From: Acidobacterium sp049965615
Lineage (GTDB): Bacteria > Acidobacteriota > Terriglobia > Terriglobales > Acidobacteriaceae
Direction of reading: 5' to 3'
Assembly: GCA_049965615.1 (NCBI GenBank)
Contig: JBMFWD010000012.1
Coordinates: 3,319-67,318, forward strand
Length of the DNA stretch: 64,000 nt
In this document: positions 7,596 to 15,466 of the stretch, piece by piece
Numbering within the stretch: position 1 is the stretch's first letter
Layout of the letters: each line of letters begins with the position of its first letter
Position numbers and translations under genes: made by a program
Notes under the pieces: model-generated
The model's database searches: none
What the model was told of the DNA's origin: nothing
Seen by the model: the letters and a program-made list of their open reading frames with translations, nothing else

Positions 7596-8282
7596 ATGGC
7601 CACATTTTGGATTGGCGTTACCACTGCTGTGTGGCTCGGAATTCTGACTTCCATCAGCCCTTGCCCGCTAGCCACCAACATCGCTGCCGTTTCTTATGTT
7701 GCCAGATCTGTATCGCGCCCGGGATTCATGCTGATGAGCGGGTTGTTGTACTCCGTGGGAAGAGCAATTGCGTACGTGTTGATTGCCGCTCTTCTGGTGA
7801 GCAGTTTACTCTCCATTCCGCAGTTGTCGATGTTTCTGCAGAAGTACGTCAACCAGTTGCTCGGGCCGATTCTTATCCTGGCGGGCATGTTCCTGGTCGG
7901 GCTCATGCATCTGCCGCAAATGGGCATCTCTGCCAGCTCCAGAATCAGTGAACGACTGGCAAAGAACTTCGGAGGGGCATTTCTGCTGGGCGCATTGTTC
8001 GCACTTTCTTTCTGCCCGATTTCTGCCGCGTTGTTCTTTGGCAGCCTGATTCCGCTCGCTACGTCCTCGCGATCTTCGATCCTTTTGCCGGCACTCTACG
8101 GACTCGGCACTGCGCTGCCCGTATTTGCCTTTGCTATACTCAGTGCCTCTGGAGCTGGCTCCATATCCAGAGTGTTTCACGGGCTGACTGCCGTTGAAGT
8201 GTGGGTGCGGAAATTTACAGGAGTTCTGTTCCTGCTTATCGGAATCTATCTGTCATGGAACTATCTCATCGTGAGAGGTTGA
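7596..8282 (+). CDS. arsG: ArsG-family arsenical efflux permease (DsbD-like fold)
   Basis: This 228-aa membrane protein has about six hydrophobic segments and the DsbD/CcdA-like motifs SISPCPLATN (C23) and LSFCPISAALFFG (C140). Family members next to arsEF are efflux permeases for trivalent aromatic arsenicals. A general CcdA-like electron transporter remains possible, because ArsG has that fold and this operon is redox-rich. The gene begins one base after arsF ends and closes the compact operon; 107 bp separate it from the next gene. Confidence 0.78.
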   Translation: MATFWIGVTTAVWLGILTSISPCPLATNIAAVSYVARSVSRPGFMLMSGLLYSVGRAIAYVLIAALLVSSLLSIPQLSMFLQKYVNQLLGPILILAGMFLVGLMHLPQMGISASSRISERLAKNFGGAFLLGALFALSFCPISAALFFGSLIPLATSSRSSILLPALYGLGTALPVFAFAILSASGAGSISRVFHGLTAVEVWVRKFTGVLFLLIGIYLSWNYLIVRG

Positions 8283-8389
8283 ACGAGTTGTTTGTGAAAA
8301 GTGATTTTTGTGTGTAACAATCCATGCGTCGAGTGGCTTTCTACTTATGAAGCAAATCGCACGCAAAACAATCAGAAGAGGAGAAGCAG

Positions 8390-8761
8390 ATGAATCCAGA
8401 GCAGAAACCAACGGTTGAGCAGGTTTTCGGCATGATGCGCAAGACGATGGGGTCGGTTCCATCGGCCATCGAGAAGGCGGTCGCGGTCGATGAAGGACTC
8501 TTATACGAGCATTTGCGTTCGCGCAGCTACGCCATGCCCGCCGAGGGTGCGCTCGACGAAGAGACACGCACGCTGGTGTATCTTGCCTCGGCGCTCGCAG
8601 CCAGCAGCAAGGCCTGCATTCAAGCGATGTCCAATAAAGCAAAGATGCAGGGCATCGCGCCGGACAAGGTTCTCGAAACCGTGCGCATTGTGCGCTTTGC
8701 GCTGGCAACGAAGATCCTCGGCGATGCGGAGCCGGTCTTCGAGGAGCTCCAGAAGAAATAG
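8390..8761 (+). CDS. CMD/AhpD-like protein lacking the CxxC pair
   Basis: This 123-aa all-helical protein of the carboxymuconolactone-decarboxylase superfamily has TLVYLASALAASSKACIQAM where active AhpD-like proteins have CxxC followed by His. Here it is SxxC (S73, C76) with the His position lost. It is therefore unlikely to be a normal peroxidase-type enzyme and may bind a ligand through one Cys. A strong GAGGAG ribosome site precedes the ATG. It is a close paralogue of the protein at 28272-28643, and both stand immediately before efflux genes. Confidence 0.8.
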   Translation: MNPEQKPTVEQVFGMMRKTMGSVPSAIEKAVAVDEGLLYEHLRSRSYAMPAEGALDEETRTLVYLASALAASSKACIQAMSNKAKMQGIAPDKVLETVRIVRFALATKILGDAEPVFEELQKK

Positions 8762-8885
8762 GAAAGGCGTAGCGTTGGGATGACACCTGGCTTTTGCAAC
8801 GGTCATCCGATGCTGCTGCCGGAAATGACGTGTATCGGTCAGTGCAACGAACATGCTTCCAGTCAACAGGGACCTTGAGGGTCTG

Positions 8886-10250
8886 ATGAGAAAACAAAAT
8901 TCCATCCCGATGAGGTGCCGCTCCGTGGCGCTTGCCATGTTCCTGCTCGCGGCCTTCGGGTGTGTGGTTTTCCATGCGGCCTCCTCTGCGGCAGAGGACC
9001 TGCAAACAGCCTACAAACAGGCGGCTTCGACCTCTCCGGCGATTGCCCAGGCGCGTGCGCAATTGGATGCGGACCTGGCGGGCAAACCGCTGGCACGCGC
9101 GGCGCTGCTTCCGCACATCAATGCTGGCGCCAGCGGAGGTATGAATACCGGTCGCGTCACAGGCTTTGGCGCACAAACAATTTCCACGGGATATCATTCC
9201 GATGTCTTCAGCGCCAGCCTGACGGAATCCATCTTCAACGGTCAGGCGTTCACGGCGATGAAGCAGTCGGACAGCCGCATTCGCGCCAGCGAAGCGGCCC
9301 TGGCGTATGCGCAGCAAGCGGTCGCGCTGCAGGTGACGCAGGCCTACTTTGGCATTTTGCAGGCGCAGGCCAACCAGCGCGTAGCGCAACAGCAAATGGA
9401 CTTGCTCGAAAGCATCGACAAGCAGACCCGAGCCAGCCTGCAGGTCGGCAGCGGAGACATTATCTCGGTGCAGGAAGTGCAGGCGCAACTGGACGCTGCG
9501 AAGGCTGACCTGATTGCGGCGAACAATGCCGTCATCGTGGCGAAGAACCAGTTGGAGCGTCTGACGCACCAGCCCGTAGGAACCTTGGAGGACGTCACCA
9601 CACTGCAACCGACAGGTCCGCAGCCGGACACCATCGGACCGTGGCTGGCAGCGGCGCTCAAGAACCAGCCGCTTTTGCAGCAGGCAAAGGCCACATTGAA
9701 AGTTTCTGAGCAACAGGTGCAGTATGCCAAGCGGGCACGCTGGCCCACATTGACGTTGAGCGGCATCGGCCAGCACGCTGCGGGAACGCTGATTCCGCCC
9801 GTGGCCATCGATCAGATCGGCGGCTCGCTGAACTTATCCATCCCCATTTACGAGGGTGGCGGCACACGCGCGGAGATTCATCAGGCCGAGGCGCTTTCGA
9901 AAGCCAGCCGCGCCAACCTCGCCAACGTTCAGGACCAGATCAAACTGGACACGCAAACCGCATTTCAAGATCTTCAGGACAGCGTCGCCCAGTTTCAGGC
10001 CGCGCAGCAATCGGTCTCATCCGCAAAAGTATCGATGGAAGGCACGCGGAAGGGGTATGAAATCGGCAGTCGCTCCATCATCGATCTGCTAACGGCAACC
10101 ACCAACTACGCTGCTGCGCAGCGCAATTATTATCTGGCCCTATACACGCAACTGGTCGCGCGAACGCAACTGAAGGCGGCAGCGGGAGTATTGACGCCGG
10201 CGGACATCGACGCCATCAACACCCTGCTCGAAAGCAGTCCTTCAAAGTAG
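8886..10250 (+). CDS. TolC-family outer membrane efflux protein
   Basis: This 454-aa protein has a signal peptide ending near AASSAAEDLQ, followed by two coiled-coil OEP repeats typical of TolC channels. I chose the ATG at 8886 because GAGGG precedes it; an ATG at 8853 adds eleven residues ahead of the signal peptide. It heads a five-gene exporter operon (TolC, HlyD adaptor, fused ABC ATPases, two ABC-2 permeases). Confidence 0.9.
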   Translation: MRKQNSIPMRCRSVALAMFLLAAFGCVVFHAASSAAEDLQTAYKQAASTSPAIAQARAQLDADLAGKPLARAALLPHINAGASGGMNTGRVTGFGAQTISTGYHSDVFSASLTESIFNGQAFTAMKQSDSRIRASEAALAYAQQAVALQVTQAYFGILQAQANQRVAQQQMDLLESIDKQTRASLQVGSGDIISVQEVQAQLDAAKADLIAANNAVIVAKNQLERLTHQPVGTLEDVTTLQPTGPQPDTIGPWLAAALKNQPLLQQAKATLKVSEQQVQYAKRARWPTLTLSGIGQHAAGTLIPPVAIDQIGGSLNLSIPIYEGGGTRAEIHQAEALSKASRANLANVQDQIKLDTQTAFQDLQDSVAQFQAAQQSVSSAKVSMEGTRKGYEIGSRSIIDLLTATTNYAAAQRNYYLALYTQLVARTQLKAAAGVLTPADIDAINTLLESSPSK

Positions 10251-10281
10251 GCAGCACCGCTGTTTTGCTGGGAGAATAACC

Positions 10282-11367
10282 ATGATTTCGGTCAAGAAAC
10301 GCGTTTCGATTCTGGCAATTCTGGTCCTGCTTCTTGTTGCAGGATTCTTTGGGTGGCGCTCGTTCCAAGGGAAACATGCTCCCAGCGATTTCATCACGCT
10401 CTATGGCAACGTCGATATTCGCCAGGTACAGCTTGCCTTCAATGACAGCGAGCGGATTGACAAGTTGCTGGTGGATGAAGGCAGCGCCATCCATGCGGGC
10501 CAGCTTGTCGCTCAACTCGTACAGCAGCGTTTCCAGGATGCGGTGGCGAAAGACCAGGCGACTATGGCGTCGCAGCAACAGGTAGTTGCGCGGCTCTTGG
10601 CCGGCAGCCGTCCGGAAGAGATTGCGCAAGCACGCGCGGATGTTGCCGCCGCGCAGGCAGATGTGGCGGCCGCACAGGCCAATCTGACGAATGCCGGACT
10701 ACGCTATCGCCGCCAGCAAATTCTGGCGAAGCAGCAGTATGTGTCCCTGCAGATTCGCGACGATGCCGAACGCTCCTACCTGGCGGCAAAGGCCGACCTG
10801 GCGGCAAAGAAGCAGGTGCTGGTGGCCAAAGAGCAAGCATTGCGGCTCGCCGTTATCGGCCCACGCAAGGAAGACATTGCAGCGGCACAGGCCACGCTCC
10901 AGGCCGACAAAGCGACTTTGGCCCTGGCGCAAAAAGAGCTGGCCGATACGCAGCTCTACGCTCCCGCCGATGGCGTGATTCAGGACCGCATTCTGGAGCC
11001 CGGCGATATGGCCACTCCGCAGACCCCAGTGTTTACCCTGGCCCTCGACAATCCAGTGTGGGTGCGCGCCTACTTGCCGGAGCCGCAAATGGGCAAGGTC
11101 GCGCTCGGAATGCGTGCATGGATAGAGTCGGACAGTTTCCCCGGGCAGCGATTTCGGGGTTGGATCGGCTTCATTTCTCCGGTGTCGGAATTTACGCCGA
11201 AGAACGTGGAAACCACCCAGCTGCGCTCGCAGCTTGTCTATCGCGTGCGTGTGTATGCCTGCAACCCGGACCATCGTCTGCGGCTTGGAATGCCGGCGAC
11301 CGTCGTCATTCCGCTGAGTAACAACACTCCGCATTCAATCGACGCCCACCCGTGCGAGACAAACTGA
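10282..11367 (+). CDS. HlyD/EmrA-type membrane fusion protein
   Basis: This 361-aa periplasmic adaptor has an N-terminal membrane anchor (about 8-25), a split lipoyl-like barrel (LLVDEGSAIHAGQLVAQL and LYAPADGVIQDRILEPGD) around a long Ala/Gln-rich coiled coil (about 95-215), and a C-terminal beta-barrel. It resembles YbhG/YhiI, which links an ABC-2 exporter to TolC. A GGGAGAA ribosome site precedes the ATG, and the next gene starts one base after the stop. Confidence 0.9.
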   Translation: MISVKKRVSILAILVLLLVAGFFGWRSFQGKHAPSDFITLYGNVDIRQVQLAFNDSERIDKLLVDEGSAIHAGQLVAQLVQQRFQDAVAKDQATMASQQQVVARLLAGSRPEEIAQARADVAAAQADVAAAQANLTNAGLRYRRQQILAKQQYVSLQIRDDAERSYLAAKADLAAKKQVLVAKEQALRLAVIGPRKEDIAAAQATLQADKATLALAQKELADTQLYAPADGVIQDRILEPGDMATPQTPVFTLALDNPVWVRAYLPEPQMGKVALGMRAWIESDSFPGQRFRGWIGFISPVSEFTPKNVETTQLRSQLVYRVRVYACNPDHRLRLGMPATVVIPLSNNTPHSIDAHPCETN

Positions 11368-11368
11368 C

Positions 11369-13102
11369 ATGGACGCAGTGGTGGTCACGAACCTCAGCAA
11401 GGCCTTCGGAAAAGGAGCGGCGCGCAGAGAGGCGCTGAAGAACATCTCGCTCGAAATTGCCGCAGGCAGCATGACGGCGCTGATCGGCCCGGATGGCGCG
11501 GGCAAAACCACGCTGCTGCGGCTGCTGGCCGGGATCCTGACGCCCAGCGCCGGAGAGATTCGCGTGCTCAATTACCCTTTACCGAAAGAAGCTCTCGCGC
11601 TGCAAAGCAAGATTGGCTATATGCCGCAACGCTTCGGCCTGTATGAAGATTTGACGGTCGAAGAAAACCTGACCCTGTTTGCCGACCTGCACAGTATTCC
11701 GCATGAGAAGCGAGAAGGCCGCTTCGATGAGTTGCTGACCATGACGGCGCTCGGCCCGTTTCGCAAGCGGTTGGCAGGACAGTTGTCCGGCGGCATGAAG
11801 CAGAAGCTCGGCCTGGCCTGCACATTGATCCATCCGCCGGAATTATTGTTGCTGGATGAAGCCAGCGTAGGCGTCGATCCCATTTCGCGCCGGGAGCTGT
11901 GGAGCATCATCCAGCAACAGGTTGCCGCCCAGAAGGTGACCGTCCTGCTAAGCACCGCGTATATGGATGAGGCCGAGCGCTGCGACCATGTCATTCTGTT
12001 GCACGAAGGAGAAATCCTGGCCCAAGGAAATCCGGCACAACTCGCGGCATCCTTCCAGGGCCACGCCTTTATTCTTGAAAATGTTCCTACCGCACCGCGC
12101 AACCTGCAGGCACAGATTGCTCAGCTGTCGGGCGTAGTCGATACGGTGATTCAAGGCGACGGTCTGCGCATCGTGATGCAACAAGCGGAGCCGCCTGCAT
12201 TGCCGGAAAAGCTCGCTGGCTACGGAACTCCAAAGCCCGTTCCGACGCGGCTCGAAGATGCTTTCGTCAGCCTTTTGTATAGTCGTACCGCTCGCCATCC
12301 TATTCCGCTGCCGCCGCAGCGGGACACAATCGGCGACCATGCGGCCGTCGTCGTGGTGAAGGACCTGTTTCGCTACTTCGGCGCTTTCGCCGCAGTCAAA
12401 AATGTCAGCTTCTCGGTGCGCAAGGGAGAAATCTTCGGGCTGCTGGGCGCCAATGGCGCGGGCAAGTCGACGACCTTCCGCATGCTCTGCGGACTGCTGC
12501 CATCGTCGTCCGGGACGCTGCGTGTCGCCGGCGTCGATCTGCGCGCAGCGAGTGCAGCGGCCCGCGCGCGCATCGGCTATGTATCGCAAAAATTCTCGTT
12601 GTATGGCGCTTTGAGCGTGCAGCAAAATTTGTCCTTCTTCTCAGCCGCCTACGGTCTCGAAAATCGGCGCAGAAAAGAACGCATGACCTGGGCGCTGGAA
12701 GAATTCGAACTCAAGGACTACACCGGGATGAATGCCGGCGATCTTCCGCTTGGGTACAAGCAGCGCCTGGCTCTGGCCTGCGCGCTGATGCATGAACCGA
12801 GTATTCTCTTTCTCGATGAACCTACCTCCGGCGTCGATCCACTGGCGCGCCGCGAATTCTGGGCGCGCGTGAACGCTCTGGCGGAGGGCGGGACCACATG
12901 TCTTGTCACCACGCATTTTATGGAGGAAGCCGAATACTGTGATCATCTGGTGCTGATGTCGCTTGGGGAGGTCCTTGCGCAAGGATCTCCTTCGGAAATC
13001 AAAGCCAAGGTTCGCAGCAAGGACCACCCCAACCCCAGCATGGAAGACGCTTTTATCTCCCTGATTGAAGAACATGAGCAGGCGAGCCGGAGGGCATCAT
13101 GA
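11369..13102 (+). CDS. Fused double ABC ATPase (YbhF-like)
   Basis: This 577-aa protein has two nucleotide-binding domains. The first has Walker A GPDGAGKTT, signature LSGGMKQKL and Walker B LLLLDEASVGVD. The second has GANGAGKST, a diverged signature LPLGYKQRL, and ILFLDEPTSGVD. The arrangement and diverged second signature are normal for YbhF-type exporters of the DrrA class. It should power the two following ABC-2 permeases and export cationic or hydrophobic compounds; the substrate is not readable from the sequence. It overlaps the next gene by ATGA. Confidence 0.92.
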   Translation: MDAVVVTNLSKAFGKGAARREALKNISLEIAAGSMTALIGPDGAGKTTLLRLLAGILTPSAGEIRVLNYPLPKEALALQSKIGYMPQRFGLYEDLTVEENLTLFADLHSIPHEKREGRFDELLTMTALGPFRKRLAGQLSGGMKQKLGLACTLIHPPELLLLDEASVGVDPISRRELWSIIQQQVAAQKVTVLLSTAYMDEAERCDHVILLHEGEILAQGNPAQLAASFQGHAFILENVPTAPRNLQAQIAQLSGVVDTVIQGDGLRIVMQQAEPPALPEKLAGYGTPKPVPTRLEDAFVSLLYSRTARHPIPLPPQRDTIGDHAAVVVVKDLFRYFGAFAAVKNVSFSVRKGEIFGLLGANGAGKSTTFRMLCGLLPSSSGTLRVAGVDLRAASAAARARIGYVSQKFSLYGALSVQQNLSFFSAAYGLENRRRKERMTWALEEFELKDYTGMNAGDLPLGYKQRLALACALMHEPSILFLDEPTSGVDPLARREFWARVNALAEGGTTCLVTTHFMEEAEYCDHLVLMSLGEVLAQGSPSEIKAKVRSKDHPNPSMEDAFISLIEEHEQASRRAS

Positions 13103-14214
13103 AAACCATGCGCCTGACCGGGCTGATGCGGAAAGAAGTGTATGAGATCGTCCGCGATCCTTCCAGCATCGCGATCGCCTTCGTGCTGCCCTTAGTGCTT
13201 CTGCTCATCTTCGGCTACGGCGTCTCGCTCGATGCCCGAGGCATCCTGGTGGCGGAGGTTGTCGATCATCCCACACAGCTCACCGCTTCTTTTCTGGCGG
13301 AATTGCAGCGCTCTCCATGGTTTCGCCCGACCATCTATCCCGACCAGGCATCGGCGGAACAGGCGCTGATGCAAGGGCGCGCCAATGCCATTCTGTGGCT
13401 GCGCAGCGACTTCACGCGCCAGTCCTACAGCACCGGCAGCGCACCAATCCATCTCACGGTAAATGGCGTCGATGCCAACCAGGCACGCATTATCGAAAAT
13501 TATGTGAATGGCACGTGGCTGCTTTGGCTGCAGCAGGAAGCGACCCGGCAAGGCACGTATCTGGCGACGCCTGTGATGGCCGACGCACGGGTCTGGTTCA
13601 ATCCTGCGCTGCGCAGCCGCGACTATCTGGTTCCCGGATTGATAGCCATCATCATGACGCTCATCGGAGCGTTGCTGACCGCGCTGGTCGTGGCGCGGGA
13701 GTGGGAGCGCGGCACGATGGAAGGCATTATGGTGACGCCGGTCGCCAAGGCGGAAATCCTGCTTGGCAAGCTGATCCCATACTTTGCCATGGGGATGGGC
13801 GGAATGATGCTGTCTACCACCATGGCGGTCTTTTTATTCGGCGTTCCGCTGCGTGGATCGCTCCTGCTTCTTTTCGGTACGTCGGCACTGTTTCTACTGA
13901 CGGCCCTCGGCATGGGATTAGTCATCTCCGTGCTGGCGCGCAGCCAATTTGTCGCGGCGATGATCGCCATTGTCACTACGTTTCTACCGGCATTCATCCT
14001 GTCCGGTTTTATTTTCGATATTCGCTCCATGCCGCAACTCATTCAACTGCTCACCCACATCGTTGCCGCCCGCTATTTTGTCACCATCCTGCAAAGCACG
14101 TTTCTGGCAGGCGATGTCTGGCCGGTCCTGCTGCGCAACGTGTTTGGGATGGGCGCTCTGTGCGTGTTCTTTCTCGGCATCGCCCTGTTGCGCTTTCGCA
14201 AGAGGTTGGACTGA
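13099..14214 (+). CDS. ABC-2 type permease (YbhS-like)
   Basis: This 371-aa protein has one N-terminal TM helix (about 24-42), a large extracytoplasmic domain (about 45-170), and five C-terminal TM segments that include the ABC-2 motif REWERGTMEGIMVTP. It starts inside the ATPase stop (ATGA) and ends in a TGATG overlap with the second permease, so the pair is coupled and probably forms a heterodimer. Confidence 0.9.
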   Translation: MKTMRLTGLMRKEVYEIVRDPSSIAIAFVLPLVLLLIFGYGVSLDARGILVAEVVDHPTQLTASFLAELQRSPWFRPTIYPDQASAEQALMQGRANAILWLRSDFTRQSYSTGSAPIHLTVNGVDANQARIIENYVNGTWLLWLQQEATRQGTYLATPVMADARVWFNPALRSRDYLVPGLIAIIMTLIGALLTALVVAREWERGTMEGIMVTPVAKAEILLGKLIPYFAMGMGGMMLSTTMAVFLFGVPLRGSLLLLFGTSALFLLTALGMGLVISVLARSQFVAAMIAIVTTFLPAFILSGFIFDIRSMPQLIQLLTHIVAARYFVTILQSTFLAGDVWPVLLRNVFGMGALCVFFLGIALLRFRKRLD

Positions 14215-15332
14215 TGCGCCTGATCCTGCAACGCGTGTTGGCGCTGACTGTCAAGGAACTGCTGGCCCTGCTGCGCGATGCCGCCAGCCGCGCCGTTCTG
14301 ATTGGGCCGCCAATAATCCAATTGCTTGTTTTCGGCTATGCCGCCACTTTCGATCTGAAGCATGTTCCCTTCGTCGTCTACAACCAGGACCAGGGAAGAC
14401 TGTCGCGCGACTTCATCGCCCGCTTCGAAGGTTCTCCCAGCTTCAGCCTGCTACGCCTCGTCCACAATCAGAACGAACTTGACCAGGCCATCGACGATAA
14501 GTCTGTGCTGATGGCGATCGACATTGGCCCGACATTCACCTCCGATATCGAGCGAGGAAAAACGACGCACGTCCAGCTCATTCTCGACGGCAGAGACTCC
14601 AACACCGCTGCCCTGGCGATGGGGTATGCCCAGTCCATCGTGACCACATTCAATCAAGTCCAAATCGCAAGCCATGGTGGAACGCCGCCCTCGACCGTGT
14701 TGCTGGACCGCGCCTGGTTTAACCCCAATCTGGAATCGCGATGGTTTATCGTTCCCGGCATCTGCGGCATCCTGACACTGCTGGTCAGCATGTTGACGAC
14801 TGGCCTGTCGGTCGCGCGCGAGCGTGAGATGGGAACCTTCGATCAGTTGCTTGTAACTCCCCTGCGTCCGACAGAAATTCTTCTTGGCAAAGCTCTGCCT
14901 GGCTTCATCGTCGGCTTGGCTGAAGGAACGTTTATCGTTCTGGTGTCCATCTTCTGGTTTCATGTCCCATTTACCGGCAGCGTTCTAGGACTCTACATCG
15001 GTCTATTCTGCTTCCTGCTGGCGACGGTTGGGATCGGGCTGATGATTTCCTCTTTGGCTGTGACGCAACAACAAGGTCTGCTGGGCGTGTTTCTCTTCAT
15101 GGTGCCGGCCATCGTTCTCTCCGGCTTCGCTACGCCGATCGCCAACATGCCGCAGATCGTGCAGTACATCACTCTTCTCGATCCACTCCGATATTTTCTG
15201 ATCGTTCTGCGCGGTAGTTTCCTGGAAGGTGCAGGGGTTTCGCTCTTCTGGCCGCAATATTGGCCGCTTGCAGTCATCGGGGTCATCAGCATGATTGTGG
15301 CCGGTCAACTGTTTCGCCGCCGGCTTTCCTGA
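14214..15332 (+). CDS. ABC-2 type permease (YbhR-like)
   Basis: This 372-aa protein has the same layout as the upstream permease: N-terminal TM, a large periplasmic loop, and the ABC-2 motif REREMGTFDQLLVTPLRP followed by a TM cluster. The ATG at 14214 shares its A with the TGA of the upstream gene. A longer open frame extends back into that gene but is only its shadow. It closes the TolC-HlyD-ABC operon. Confidence 0.9.
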   Translation: MRLILQRVLALTVKELLALLRDAASRAVLIGPPIIQLLVFGYAATFDLKHVPFVVYNQDQGRLSRDFIARFEGSPSFSLLRLVHNQNELDQAIDDKSVLMAIDIGPTFTSDIERGKTTHVQLILDGRDSNTAALAMGYAQSIVTTFNQVQIASHGGTPPSTVLLDRAWFNPNLESRWFIVPGICGILTLLVSMLTTGLSVAREREMGTFDQLLVTPLRPTEILLGKALPGFIVGLAEGTFIVLVSIFWFHVPFTGSVLGLYIGLFCFLLATVGIGLMISSLAVTQQQGLLGVFLFMVPAIVLSGFATPIANMPQIVQYITLLDPLRYFLIVLRGSFLEGAGVSLFWPQYWPLAVIGVISMIVAGQLFRRRLS

Positions 15333-15466
15333 GGGATGCTATGGCTGCCTTCGCAAGCGCCGGTGTCCCGAATCACAGCGGCAATGTTGGTTCACTCCTA
15401 TTCTGGAGAGTTCTTCTTTTTCACAAATTGCAACACAGTTGTCCGTGAGGACCAGCCTGGAAATCT

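Noticed and set aside
8253..9776. Minus-strand open frame of 507 codons opposite the CMD and TolC genes
   Set aside because: It is antisense to two well-supported genes and rich in Arg, Cys and Leu, as expected for a shadow in GC-rich DNA.
12718..12912. Diverged ABC signature LPLGYKQRL in the second ATPase domain, suspected loss of function
   Set aside because: A diverged second signature is usual in YbhF-like fused ATPases; Walker A and B are intact.
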